Counted from the stretch's first letter, positions 1 through 10,246 are shown. The stretch is DNA of 50,529 nucleotides from Betaproteobacteria bacterium (GCA_009918225.1 RGEP01000001.1:1-50529); one strand, 5' to 3'. Notes: generated by a model not told the origin, from the letters alone. A program made the numbers and translations.

Positions 1-810
1 CGCAAGGACGTGCTGCTGCTGGACGTGACGCCGCTGAGCCTGGGCATTGAAACCCTGGGTGGCGTCATGACCAAGATGATCAAGAAGAACACGACCATCC
101 CCACCAAGTTCGCCCAGACCTTCTCCACCGCCGACGACAACCAACCGGCGGTGACGATCAAGGTGTACCAAGGCGAGCGCGAGATGGCCACGGGCAACAA
201 GTCTCTGGGCGAGTTCAACCTGGAAGGCATCCCGCCCGCCCCGCGTGGCACGCCCCAGATCGAGGTGACCTTCGACATCGACGCCAACGGCATCCTGCAC
301 GTGTCCGCAAAAGACAAGGGCACGGGCAAGGAGAACAAGATCACCATCAAGGCCAATTCTGGTTTGTCGGAAGACGAGATCCAGAAGATGGTCAAAGACG
401 CCGAGCTCAACGCGGCCGAGGACAAGAAGAAGCTGGAGCTGGTGCAGGCCCGCAACAGCGCAGAGGCCATGGTGCACTCGGTGAAGAAGAGCCTGGGTGA
501 ACACGCCGACAAGCTCGAAGCCGGCGAGAAAGAGAAGATCGAAGCGGCCGTGAAGGAGCTCGAAGAGGCCCTCAAGGGTGAAGACAAAGCAGCCATTGAG
601 GCCAAGACCGAAGCCCTGATGACGGCCAGCCAAAAGCTCGGCGAGAAGGTCTACGCCGAGGCGCAGGCTGCGGCCGGTGCAGCGGGTGCGGCTCAGGCGG
701 CCGCGGGTGGCGCAGCCGGTGCGGCCGGTGCCGCCGCAGGTGGCGCCGCCGGCGCCAAGCCGGCTGACGACAATGTCGTCGACGCCGAATTCAAGGAAGT
801 CAAGAAGTGA
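1..810 (+). CDS. dnaK: Chaperone DnaK (Hsp70), 3' part only
   Basis: This is the C-terminal 269 residues of the ATP-driven Hsp70 chaperone; the ATPase domain lies before the window. The fragment opens at the interdomain linker (DVLLLDVTPLSLGIET), which passes the nucleotide state to the peptide-binding domain. The beta-sandwich substrate-binding domain fills about residues 5-120, followed by the helical lid. The tail is an unusually long Ala/Gly-rich stretch (bases 658-765) before the family C-terminal signature VVDAEFKEVKK. It works with DnaJ, encoded 103 bases downstream on the same strand, and with GrpE. The frame is open from base 1 and no start is present in the window. Confidence 0.98.
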   Translation, partial: RKDVLLLDVTPLSLGIETLGGVMTKMIKKNTTIPTKFAQTFSTADDNQPAVTIKVYQGEREMATGNKSLGEFNLEGIPPAPRGTPQIEVTFDIDANGILHVSAKDKGTGKENKITIKANSGLSEDEIQKMVKDAELNAAEDKKKLELVQARNSAEAMVHSVKKSLGEHADKLEAGEKEKIEAAVKELEEALKGEDKAAIEAKTEALMTASQKLGEKVYAEAQAAAGAAGAAQAAAGGAAGAAGAAAGGAAGAKPADDNVVDAEFKEVKK

Positions 811-831
811 TGGTTCGGGGTGCGGCGCAGA

Positions 832-873
832 CCTCACCCCTCGTGCCGCGTGAGGCTTGCCGGTGCAACCGGC
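832..873 (+). repeat. Two tandem inverted repeats in the dnaK-dnaJ gap
   Basis: Two short hairpins can be read in the 103-base spacer: CCTCAC at 832-837 with GTGAGG at 850-855, and GCCGG at 859-863 with CCGGC at 869-873 around a 5-base loop. Neither is followed by a T-run, so they do not look like intrinsic terminators. In a dnaK-dnaJ message they could mark RNA processing or slow read-through and so set the DnaK:DnaJ ratio. That role is inference. Confidence 0.4.
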
Positions 874-913
874 GGCCCACGCGGCTTTTGAGTTCATAGA
901 GCCAGGAAGCCCG

Positions 914-2059
914 ATGGCCACCAAGCGCGACTACTACGAGATTCTGGACGTCCCCAAGAACGCCAGCGATGAGGACATCAAGAAGGCCTATCGCAAGCTG
1001 GCGATGAAGTACCACCCGGACCGCAACCAGGGTGACGGCGCGAAGAAGGCCGAGGAGAAGTTCAAGGAGGCCAAGGAGGCCTACGAAATGCTCTCCGACC
1101 CCAAGAAGCGGGCGGCCTATGACCAATTCGGCCATGCCGGCGTAGACCCCAATATGGGCGGCGGGCGCGGCGGGCCTGGGGCCGAGGGTTTTGGTGGCTT
1201 TGCCGAGGCCTTTGGCGACATCTTCGGCGACATCTTCGGAGGCCAGGGCGGCCGCCGTGGTGGGGGCCAGCAGGTTTACCGCGGCTCTGACCTGTCCTAC
1301 GCCACCGAAATCACGCTGGAAGAGGCGGCGGCGGGCAAGGACACCCAAATCCGCATTCCCAGCTGGGAAACCTGCGAAACCTGCAACGGCAGCGGCGCCA
1401 AGCCGGGCACCAGCCCCAAGGCCTGCACGGGCTGCAACGGTTCGGGCGCGGTGCACATGCGCCAGGGCTTTTTCAGCATCCAGCAAACCTGTCCCCAGTG
1501 CCGCGGCGCGGGCAAGATCATCCCCGACCCCTGCACCACCTGCAACGGCGCAGGCAAGCTCAAGAAGCAGAAGACCCTCGAGGTTCGCATCCCCGCGGGT
1601 ATCGCCGAAGGCATGCGCATCCGCTCCGTGGGCAATGGTGAGCCCGGCGTCAATGGTGGCCCACCGGGCGACCTGTACATCGAAATCCGCATCAAGGCCC
1701 ACGAGATCTTCGAGCGTGACGGAGACGACCTGCACTGCAGCGTGCCCGTGTCAATGACCATGGCGGCCCTGGGTGGCACGATGGAAGTGCCCACCCTGGG
1801 CGGCAAAGCTGAGATCGACCTGCCCGAAGGCACGCAACACGGCAAGACCTTCCGGTTGCGGGGCAAGGGCATCAAGGGTGTGCGCTCGGCTTACCCGGGC
1901 GACCTGTACTGCCACGTGAATGTGGAAACGCCGGTCAAGCTCACCGATGCCCAGCGCAAGATGCTGCGCGAACTGGATGAATCCTTCCGCAGCGGCGGCG
2001 ACAAACACTCGCCCAATGCCAAGAGCTGGACGGACCGTGTGAAGGACCTGTTCAAGTAA
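914..2059 (+). CDS. dnaJ: Co-chaperone DnaJ (Hsp40)
   Basis: DnaJ delivers unfolded clients to DnaK and stimulates its ATPase in the cytoplasm. The 381-residue protein has the full type I layout: a J domain at about 1-70 with the HPD triad at residues 34-36, a Gly/Phe-rich linker at about 75-120, four CxxCxGxG zinc-binding repeats between about residues 154 and 217 (CETCNGSG, CTGCNGSG, CPQCRGAG, CTTCNGAG), and a C-terminal peptide-binding region. The frame is open for 19 codons upstream. ATG at 914 is chosen because MATKRDYYEIL is the canonical N terminus and AGGAAG lies just before it. Co-transcription with dnaK is likely. Confidence 0.98.
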   Translation: MATKRDYYEILDVPKNASDEDIKKAYRKLAMKYHPDRNQGDGAKKAEEKFKEAKEAYEMLSDPKKRAAYDQFGHAGVDPNMGGGRGGPGAEGFGGFAEAFGDIFGDIFGGQGGRRGGGQQVYRGSDLSYATEITLEEAAAGKDTQIRIPSWETCETCNGSGAKPGTSPKACTGCNGSGAVHMRQGFFSIQQTCPQCRGAGKIIPDPCTTCNGAGKLKKQKTLEVRIPAGIAEGMRIRSVGNGEPGVNGGPPGDLYIEIRIKAHEIFERDGDDLHCSVPVSMTMAALGGTMEVPTLGGKAEIDLPEGTQHGKTFRLRGKGIKGVRSAYPGDLYCHVNVETPVKLTDAQRKMLRELDESFRSGGDKHSPNAKSWTDRVKDLFK

Positions 2060-2096
2060 GCACGGCTGCCGGCCGGCACTCCTCAGCGAGGCCCTT

Positions 2097-2121
2097 GCGC
2101 AGCGGCGCTGCACCGCTGCGC
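2097..2121. terminator. Perfect 9-bp inverted repeat between convergent dnaJ and dnaB
   Basis: GCGCAGCGG (2097-2105) and CCGCTGCGC (2113-2121) form a perfect GC-rich stem with a 7-base loop in the 84-base gap where dnaJ and dnaB meet tail to tail. No T-run follows on either strand, so intrinsic termination would be weak. The position suits a bidirectional transcript end or an RNA 3'-stability element. Confidence 0.35.
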
Positions 2122-2143
2122 TGCACGGTCACACAGCGCTCGA

Positions 2144-3577
2144 TCAATACTCAGCGCCCAGGCTGCCGGGGGCCAGGTTGTCGAACTTGGTGTTGGCCTT
2201 GATGAAGGCGAGCTTGACCGTTCCCACCGGGCCATTGCGCTGCTTGGCGATGATGACTTCGGCCACGCCAGGCTCCTTGCTGGCTTCCTTGTTGTAGTAG
2301 TCGTCGCGGTAGATGAACATGATCACGTCAGCGTCCTGCTCAATGGCGCCGGATTCGCGCAGGTCGCTCATCATCGGCCGCTTGTCGTTGCGCGTCTCCA
2401 CGCTGCGATTGAGCTGCGACAAGGCCACCACCGGGCACTGAAGCTCTTTGGCCAAGGCCTTCAGGCCTCGAGAGATCTCGCCGAGTTCGGTGGCGCGGTT
2501 CTCATCGCTGCCACTGCTGCCGCTCATCAGCTGCAGGTAGTCCACCACAATCAAGCCCAGCTTGCCGCACTGACGCGCTTGGCGCCGAGCGCGTGCGCGA
2601 AGCTCAGCTGGGTTCAAAGCAGGCGTTTCATCGATGAAGATATTGGCCTTGGAAAGCTTGTCCACGGCCTCGGTGAGCCTCGACCATTCGTCGTTGCCCA
2701 GGTTACCGGTGCGCAGGTGCTGCTGGTCGATCCGGCCGATGGAGCCCACCATGCGAAGCGCCAATTGAGATGCGCCCATTTCCATCGAGAACACCACCAC
2801 CGGCAGGCCTTCGGCAACGGCCACATGCTCGGCAATGTTGATCGCCAAGGCCGTTTTGCCCATGCTGGGGCGCGCCGCCAGCACCACCAAATCACCGGGC
2901 TGCAAGCCCGCGGTCATGCGGTCGAAGTCATAAAAGCCGGTGCGCACGCCCGTGACCTCTTCGGCCCCGTTCTCAGCCAGCTCGTTGACCCGGTCCATCA
3001 GCTGCACCAACAGGTCGTTGATCTGGTGGAAGTTCTGGCGTGCGCGCGAGCCCTCCTCGCCAATCTGCAGAATCTTGGTCTCGGATTCATCCAGGATGGT
3101 GGAGACCTGGCGCCCCTGCGGGTTGAAGGCCTTGGTGGCGATCTCATCGCTGGCTTCGATCAGCTTGCGCAGCACGGCACGCTCGCGGACGATTTCGGCA
3201 TAGCGGCGCAGGTTGGCGGCACTGGGCACGCTTTGCGCCAAGGCGTTCAGGTAGGCCACGCCCCCGCACTCTTGTGCCTTGCCCAAACTCTGCAAGCGCT
3301 CATGCACCGTGATCACATCAGCCGGCTTGCTCAGCTGAATCAGGTCCCCCATGGCCTGAAAGATCACCCGATGCTCATAACGGTAAAAGTCAGAGGCGGT
3401 GACCAGGTCCGCCGCGCGGTCCCAAGCGCTGTTGTCCAACAGCAGGCCACCCAGCACACTCTGCTCGGCCTCGTAGGAATGTGGCGGCGTTCGCAGCTTG
3501 GCCACGTCGGCATCTGTTGACGTGGCGCCCGGCACGGGCATGGTCATGAGGTCGAATTCGTTGCTGGTGACGTCCAT
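2144..3577 (-). CDS. dnaB: Replicative DNA helicase DnaB
   Basis: DnaB is the hexameric 5'-3' helicase that unwinds the replication fork and engages primase. The 477-residue product has the N-terminal primase-interaction domain (from PHSYEAEQSVLGGLLLD) and a RecA-like C-terminal domain with Walker A ARPSMGKTA (Lys241) and a Walker B region ending in DYLQLM. The frame extends 45 codons further upstream, but that extension reads through the rplI terminator at 3659-3686. I therefore place the start at ATG 3577 (MDVTSNEFDL); an ATG ten codons later is possible, and neither has a strong ribosome site. Having dnaB after the rpsF-rplI operon is a common proteobacterial order. Confidence 0.96.
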   Translation of the reverse strand: MDVTSNEFDLMTMPVPGATSTDADVAKLRTPPHSYEAEQSVLGGLLLDNSAWDRAADLVTASDFYRYEHRVIFQAMGDLIQLSKPADVITVHERLQSLGKAQECGGVAYLNALAQSVPSAANLRRYAEIVRERAVLRKLIEASDEIATKAFNPQGRQVSTILDESETKILQIGEEGSRARQNFHQINDLLVQLMDRVNELAENGAEEVTGVRTGFYDFDRMTAGLQPGDLVVLAARPSMGKTALAINIAEHVAVAEGLPVVVFSMEMGASQLALRMVGSIGRIDQQHLRTGNLGNDEWSRLTEAVDKLSKANIFIDETPALNPAELRARARRQARQCGKLGLIVVDYLQLMSGSSGSDENRATELGEISRGLKALAKELQCPVVALSQLNRSVETRNDKRPMMSDLRESGAIEQDADVIMFIYRDDYYNKEASKEPGVAEVIIAKQRNGPVGTVKLAFIKANTKFDNLAPGSLGAEY

Positions 3578-3658
3578 AGCGGGATCATAGGCCGCCAGGG
3601 TCCCAACGGCTGTGGGCAATCCTGGGGATAAGTGGTGGGTTGCCGGTGGAGCGTGCAT

Positions 3659-3686
3659 AAAAAAAGGCCGGCAAAGCCGGCCTTTT
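3659..3686 (-). terminator. Rho-independent terminator after rplI
   Basis: Read on the minus strand, GGCCGGC-TTT-GCCGGCC forms a 7-bp GC stem (3666-3682) followed by seven T residues, with an A-run in front. It lies 43 bases past the rplI stop and separates the ribosomal operon from dnaB. Because of the flanking A and T runs it could also act in the plus direction. Confidence 0.9.
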
Positions 3687-3729
3687 ATGGGTGTCGGCTC
3701 GTCGGCCGACATCCTGAGGAGCGTGCCGA

Positions 3730-4182
3730 TCAGTCGGTCTCGCCCACCACGACGATGGTGATGTCCACCACCACATCGGTGTGTGCTGCCACGGACACGG
3801 TGAACTCACCCACGGTCTTGAGAGGACCGTTGGGCATGCGCACCTGCGCCTTGGCAATATCAAAGCCCGAACCCTTGAGGGATTCGGCGATGTCGTGGTT
3901 GGTGACCGATCCGAACAGGCGACCGTCCACACCCGCCTTTTGGCTGATGCTCAGGCGCAAACCGGAGAGCTTCTCGCCCACCGCTTGTGCAGCCGAGAGC
4001 TTTTCAGCGGCCAGGCGCTCAAGCTCGGCGCGCTTGGCTTCGAATTCGGCAATGGCCGCATCCGTGGCGCGGCGTGCACGCTTGGTGGGGATCAGGAAGT
4101 TACGGGCGTAGCCGTCCTTGACGCGGACGATGTCGCCGAGGTTGCCGAGGTTGGCCACCTTTTCAAGCAGGATGACTTGCAT
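3730..4182 (-). CDS. rplI: 50S ribosomal protein L9
   Basis: L9 is a two-domain protein of the large subunit that binds 23S rRNA near the L1 stalk. The 150-residue product opens with the typical MQVILLEKVANLGNLGDIV and the basic GYARNFLIP segment, followed by the long connecting helix (about 40-75) and the C-terminal RNA-binding domain. Length matches the family (about 149). ATG at 4182 is preceded by AGGAG. It is the last gene of the rpsF-priB-rpsR-rplI operon and a strong terminator follows it. Confidence 0.98.
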   Translation of the reverse strand: MQVILLEKVANLGNLGDIVRVKDGYARNFLIPTKRARRATDAAIAEFEAKRAELERLAAEKLSAAQAVGEKLSGLRLSISQKAGVDGRLFGSVTNHDIAESLKGSGFDIAKAQVRMPNGPLKTVGEFTVSVAAHTDVVVDITIVVVGETD

Positions 4183-4194
4183 GGTGGGCTCCTA

Positions 4195-4479
4195 TCAAAC
4201 CTTGTGCTGGTCGCTGTACGGCAGCAGGGCCAGGAAGCGAGCACGCTTGATGGCTGTGGTCAGCTGACGCTGGTAGAAGGCGCGCGTGCCGGTCAGGCGC
4301 GCGGGTGTGATCTTGCCGTTCTCGCCGATGAAATCGCGCAGAACATCCACATCCTTGTAGTCGATCGACTCAACGCCGGCCACGGTGAAGCGGCAGAAAC
4401 GCTTGCGACGGAACAGGAGGGACTGCTGGTTGCGCTTGGGCTTGCGGTCCTTGGAAAACTTGCCGCGGGGAGGTGCCAT
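4195..4479 (-). CDS. rpsR: 30S ribosomal protein S18
   Basis: S18 pairs with S6 on the platform of the small subunit. The 94-residue basic protein has the conserved core with KRFCRFT, IDYKDVDVLRDFI, GKITPARLTG and the C-terminal RARFLALLPY. It sits between priB and rplI with short spacers (48 and 12 bases). Its partner S6 is made from the first gene of the same operon, so the two subunits are produced together. Confidence 0.98.
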   Translation of the reverse strand: MAPPRGKFSKDRKPKRNQQSLLFRRKRFCRFTVAGVESIDYKDVDVLRDFIGENGKITPARLTGTRAFYQRQLTTAIKRARFLALLPYSDQHKV

Positions 4480-4528
4480 GATGTGCTCTCTTTCGCTGGA
4501 ATCGGGTGGTGGTTCGGTAGGGGGCGTT

Positions 4529-4867
4529 TCAATCCGGAACCGCTGGGTTCGCGCGCTGGATCAAGGTGATGTGGAACACCAAGCCTCGTCCGTTGCGGGC
4601 TGGCGCGAGGAACCCTTGGAAATCCACCGGTTCATCCATCGCCAGCTGCTGCGCCTGAGCCGCCAAGGTACCGATGCACACTGACTTGCAGTCCATCGTG
4701 ACCTTGCGGGGTACGCCCTCCTCTTGAACCACAGATTGGTGTTCGATCACCAGGTCCAAAGCGGGCAGCCCCACGGGCGTGTAGCGCAGCGCCGAACGTT
4801 CCTTGACCACGCCAGACAGGCTCAAGCGGTTGGTTCCCACCTGGGCCGCCGCAGTGGCGGACGTCAA
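4529..4867 (-). CDS. priB: Primosomal replication protein N (PriB)
   Basis: PriB is a small OB-fold single-strand DNA-binding protein that helps PriA reload the replisome at stalled forks. The product is about 112 residues and carries the family segments LRYTPVGLPALDLVIEH and QGFLA, with the position between rpsF and rpsR that is diagnostic. The start is uncertain: the frame opens with TTG at 4867, 14 bases after the rpsF stop, and a GTG nine codons later would give a 103-residue form starting VGTNRLSLSG. Neither has a strong ribosome site, which suggests translation coupled to rpsF. Confidence 0.9.
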   Translation of the reverse strand: MTSATAAAQVGTNRLSLSGVVKERSALRYTPVGLPALDLVIEHQSVVQEEGVPRKVTMDCKSVCIGTLAAQAQQLAMDEPVDFQGFLAPARNGRGLVFHITLIQRANPAVPD

Positions 4868-4881
4868 CGCCTGCTGGTTCG

Positions 4882-5247
4882 TCAGGCCGCAGCCTCCTGT
4901 GAGGAAGCCTTGCGCGCTTCTTCGCGCTCGACCGACTTCATCATGACGGAGGGGTTGGTCTCAGCCTTGTCCTTGCCCACGGTGAGGTGGCGCAGCACGG
5001 CATCGTTGAAGCGGAAGCCGGTCTCGAGTTCAGCCAGGGTTTCCTTGCTGCACTCGATGTTCAGGCACAGGTAGTGCGCCTTGGCAAGCTTCTGGATCTG
5101 GTAGGCCAACTGACGGCGGCCCCAGTCCTCAACGCGATGCACCTTGCCATTGGCACCGGTGATCAGGGTCTTGTAACGCTCCAGCATGGCCGGAACCTGT
5201 TCGCTTTGATCCGGGTGGATCAGCAAAACGATCTCATAGTGACGCAT
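4882..5247 (-). CDS. rpsF: 30S ribosomal protein S6
   Basis: S6 binds S18 and 16S rRNA in the small-subunit platform. The 121-residue product starts MRHYEIVLLIHPDQSEQV and contains the conserved HRVEDWGRRQLAY motif, with a short acidic/alanine tail. ATG at 5247 is chosen over upstream in-frame codons because AAGGAG sits just before it and MRHYEIV is the universal N terminus. It is the first gene of the operon, with a promoter about 80 bases upstream and a structured leader between. Confidence 0.98.
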   Translation of the reverse strand: MRHYEIVLLIHPDQSEQVPAMLERYKTLITGANGKVHRVEDWGRRQLAYQIQKLAKAHYLCLNIECSKETLAELETGFRFNDAVLRHLTVGKDKAETNPSVMMKSVEREEARKASSQEAAA

Positions 5248-5322
5248 GTAATCTCCTTGTGGATTCCGTTGTTCGGAAGCCGCCCACGCGCGTCGGTGCG
5301 GGTGCGGCAAGGTGGCGAAAAG
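5248..5322 (-). promoter_or_regulatory. Structured 5' leader of the rpsF operon
   Basis: The roughly 75-base region between the predicted transcription start and rpsF holds two inverted repeats: GCCGC/GCGGC enclosing 5279-5308, and TTCCG/CGGAA at 5264-5278 with a 5-base loop, the latter close to the ribosome site. Leaders of rpsF in many bacteria bind the S6:S18 complex for feedback control. Whether this leader carries that specific motif cannot be settled by eye. Confidence 0.4.
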
Positions 5323-5328
5323 CCTTCA

Positions 5329-5357
5329 AGTATAGCGGAATTTCGGGTTTGTCCGAA
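5329..5357 (-). promoter_or_regulatory. Sigma-70-like promoter for rpsF-priB-rpsR-rplI
   Basis: On the minus strand TATACT (-10, 5329-5334) lies 17 bases downstream of TTCGGA (-35, 5352-5357). The -10 is near consensus and the spacing is ideal; the -35 is weak. It is the best promoter candidate in the 130-base gap between ppsA and rpsF. Confidence 0.65.
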
Positions 5358-5377
5358 GTTCGCACCACCCGCGGGCG

Positions 5378-7786
<2,409 letters not shown>

Positions 7787-7913
7787 GAAGGCTCTCCAAG
7801 GCTAAAAAATCTTTGGGGTGCAACGCACCATTGCGCTTGATTCTAGGGAGGATTGCCTATCATCAGCTTTCAAGTTTTGTGTTCCTGTCTTGCCGAAATT
7901 CACAGCCCCTCCC
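7787..7913. promoter_or_regulatory. Divergent promoter region of ppsA and ppsR
   Basis: This 127-base gap must hold promoters for both genes. Visible elements are TAGAAT on the minus strand (7840-7845), a possible ppsA -10; TATCAT on the plus strand (7858-7863), a possible ppsR -10; and a small inverted repeat GGTGC-AAC-GCACC (7817-7829) in the ppsA leader. None of the -35 matches is convincing, so the promoter positions are tentative. Confidence 0.4.
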
Positions 7914-8756
7914 ATGAGCCCGCGCACCATTTTTTATGTCTCCGACGGCACCGGCATCACCGCTGAAACCTTCGGCAACTCCATCCTGGCCCAGTTTCCC
8001 GGCCCCTTTCGCCATGTGCGCCGCCCCTTCATCGACTCGGAAGACAAAGCCTGGCAGGTGGTACGTGAGGTCAATGAATGCGCGCAACGCGAAGGCGTGG
8101 CGCCCGTGGTGTTCCTGACCCTGGTCAACGATGCCGTACGGGATATCTTGACCGATGGTCAGAACGGCCCCGCTGCACACGGCCGCGCCAAGGTGATGGA
8201 CATGTTTCGATCCTTCGTCGAACCACTGGAAGAGGAATTCGGCATCAAGAGCAACCACCGCATCGGACGCTTTTCTGATGCAGCCAAGAGCCAGGAGTAT
8301 CACGACCGGATTGAGGCCATCAACTTTTCCCTGGCCCATGACGACGGGCAGTCCGCCCGCAACCTGGAGCAGGCCGACGTGATCTTGGTGGGTGTGAGCC
8401 GCAGCGGCAAAACGCCCACCTCGCTGTATCTGGCCATGCAACATGGCGTAAAGGCGGCCAACTATCCCTTGATCCCCGAAGACTTCGAGCGCGGGCATTT
8501 GCCCACATCGCTCATGCCACACAAGCGCAAATGCTTCGGCCTGACGATTGACCCCGAGCGCTTGAGCCAGATCCGCAACGAACGTCGCCCCGGCAGCCGC
8601 TATGCGGCGTTGGACAACTGCCGGGCCGAGGTGGCTGCGGCCGAGCAAATGATGCGCCGCTCTGGCATTGAGTGGCTGAGCTCCACCCACAAGTCCATCG
8701 AGGAAATCGCCACCACCATCCTGCGCGACATTCGGCCCGACCGGCTGAGCTACTGA
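7914..8756 (+). CDS. ppsR: PEP synthase regulatory protein (bifunctional kinase/pyrophosphorylase)
   Basis: PpsR (DUF299 family) inactivates PEP synthase by ADP-dependent phosphorylation of a threonine near the catalytic histidine and reverses this by phosphate-dependent dephosphorylation. The 280-residue product starts MSPRTIFYVSDGTGITAE and has the P-loop GVSRSGKTPTSLYLA (Lys166). The frame is open for 32 codons upstream, but ATG at 7914 matches the family start. It is divergent from its target ppsA, and its last 7 bases overlap the end of the convergent methyltransferase gene. Confidence 0.97.
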   Translation: MSPRTIFYVSDGTGITAETFGNSILAQFPGPFRHVRRPFIDSEDKAWQVVREVNECAQREGVAPVVFLTLVNDAVRDILTDGQNGPAAHGRAKVMDMFRSFVEPLEEEFGIKSNHRIGRFSDAAKSQEYHDRIEAINFSLAHDDGQSARNLEQADVILVGVSRSGKTPTSLYLAMQHGVKAANYPLIPEDFERGHLPTSLMPHKRKCFGLTIDPERLSQIRNERRPGSRYAALDNCRAEVAAAEQMMRRSGIEWLSSTHKSIEEIATTILRDIRPDRLSY

Positions 8757-9538
8757 GCCCGGCGCCTCACCGACTCGTACAGGCAGATCGCAGCAGCGGC
8801 CGCCACGTTCAGCGACTCCTGCCCACTGGGTTGCGGAATGCGCACGCGGCAGGTGGCCAAAGCCGCCAGATTGGGGTCCACCCCCTGCCCTTCGTGCCCC
8901 AAGACCCAGGCGCAAGGCACCGGCAGTTCGGCATCCGGCAGGTCTTGTGCCTCATGCGAGCCGGTGACCACCAGTTGCCCCTTCAGCGCTTGCAGCCCAT
9001 CAATCCCCAGTCCTTCATGCAGGCTCAGGGCGGCGTGCGCGCCCATGCCGGCGCGCAAGACCTTGGGCGACCACAAGGCCACGGTGCCCTGCAGCGCCAG
9101 CACCTGCGCAATGCCCATCGCTGCGGCGCTGCGCAGAATACTGCCCACATTACCTGGGTCCTGCAAGCGATCCAAGACCACCGTGGCCACACCAGGCTGC
9201 ACCACAAGGTCAGCAGCTGCGGGCAGCGCCACCAGCATGCCCAGCGGGCTCGGTGACTCCAGTGCCGTCAAGGATTTCATCAGCGCAGCGGGAACCAGCG
9301 CCACCTTTTGTGCATTCAGGGCCAGGGCTCGAAGGTCCGCGCGGCCTTCCCAGGCCTCCTGCGTGATCACCGCTTGTGTCGCTTGGCGTCCGCTGTCCAG
9401 CCAGGCCCTGCACAGGTGGTCGCCCTCCAACCACACCAGGCCCTCGGCCTTGTAGGCCCCTGGTTTAGCCAGCAGGCGACGCAAGCGCTGCACCAGTTCA
9501 TTGTCACGAGAGCTGATGGACTGAACGGGCGGGTTCAT
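8750..9538 (-). CDS. TrmH-family (SpoU) RNA 2'-O-methyltransferase
   Basis: This is an S-adenosylmethionine-dependent RNA ribose methyltransferase of the knotted SPOUT fold. The 262-residue product has an N-terminal substrate-binding region (about 1-100) and the three signature motifs: DPGNVGSILRSA, VLGHEGQGV and IPQPSGQESLNVAAAAAI. The target (23S rRNA or tRNA) cannot be read from sequence; it resembles the RlmB/TsnR type. The frame is open far upstream, but ATG at 9538 overlaps the rnhB stop as TGATG and is the natural start. It is the last gene of the long envelope/translation run. Confidence 0.9.
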   Translation of the reverse strand: MNPPVQSISSRDNELVQRLRRLLAKPGAYKAEGLVWLEGDHLCRAWLDSGRQATQAVITQEAWEGRADLRALALNAQKVALVPAALMKSLTALESPSPLGMLVALPAAADLVVQPGVATVVLDRLQDPGNVGSILRSAAAMGIAQVLALQGTVALWSPKVLRAGMGAHAALSLHEGLGIDGLQALKGQLVVTGSHEAQDLPDAELPVPCAWVLGHEGQGVDPNLAALATCRVRIPQPSGQESLNVAAAAAICLYESVRRRAQ

Positions 9539-10212
9539 CAACGCTTCTCGGCAGTCTGGGACCGCTTGGACGGCGCCGGCAGCACCGAGACCTCTTGCAC
9601 CGCGCCCCGAAGCGCCGCCGCCCGCTGAACCGGCGCATAGCTGCGCCGATGAACAGGTGAAGGCCCATGCTGAAACAAAGCCTGCAGGTGCTCTGGCGTT
9701 GGGTAGCCCTTGTGCGCGTCGAAGCCGTATTCCGGGTGCGCCGCATGCAGTTGAGCGCACAGGCGGTCGCGGGTCACCTTGGCCAAGATCGAGGCCGCCG
9801 AAATCTCGGGCACGCGCGCGTCACCCCCCACCACCGCCTCGGCCGCCACTTTCAGGGTGGGCAGGCGGTTGCCGTCCACCAAAACCAACGCGGGCAAGAG
9901 CCGCAAACCCTCAACAGCCCGCTTCATCGCCAGCAGCGTGGCCTGCAAGATGTTCAGGCGGTCGATTTCCTCCACCGAAGCCTGTGCGATGCAGCAGCAC
10001 AGGGCCTTGGCGCGGATCTCATCAAAAAGCAACTCCCGACGGCGCTCGGTGAGCACCTTGGAATCAGCCAATCCCGCGATGGGCGCGGCATCGTCCAGGA
10101 TCACGGCAGCGGCCACCACCGGCCCAGCCAGCGGGCCGCGCCCGGCCTCGTCGACCCCCGCCACCAAGCCCTCACGGGTCCAGGACAGGCTCAGCTGCTC
10201 CAAAGGCGCCAT
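9538..10212 (-). CDS. rnhB: Ribonuclease HII
   Basis: RNase HII cuts RNA in RNA/DNA hybrids and starts removal of misincorporated ribonucleotides. The 224-residue protein has the catalytic signature GVDEAGRGPLAGPV with Asp21 and Glu22, then DSKVLTERRRE, ASILAKVTRD and YGFDAHKGYPTPEH. The frame continues upstream to 10410 over lpxB, so ATG at 10212 (MAPLEQLSLSW), 34 bases after the lpxB stop, is preferred although no ribosome site is visible. Gene order lpxA-lpxB-rnhB is conserved in proteobacteria. Confidence 0.96.
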   Translation of the reverse strand: MAPLEQLSLSWTREGLVAGVDEAGRGPLAGPVVAAAVILDDAAPIAGLADSKVLTERRRELLFDEIRAKALCCCIAQASVEEIDRLNILQATLLAMKRAVEGLRLLPALVLVDGNRLPTLKVAAEAVVGGDARVPEISAASILAKVTRDRLCAQLHAAHPEYGFDAHKGYPTPEHLQALFQHGPSPVHRRSYAPVQRAAALRGAVQEVSVLPAPSKRSQTAEKR

Positions 10213-10246
10213 ACGGCCGGGGCTCGATGAGCGTCTGCGCGGCGAA

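Noticed and set aside
658..765. Repetitive DNA at the dnaK 3' end as a CRISPR or mobile repeat
   Set aside because: It is in-frame coding low complexity (Ala/Gly codons) leading into the conserved DnaK C terminus, with no spacers and no fixed repeat unit.
800..1735. 311-residue open frame on the minus strand opposite dnaJ
   Set aside because: It lies wholly against a complete, motif-verified dnaJ. Its product is low-complexity Ala/Gly/Leu without a recognisable domain, which is what high third-position GC produces.
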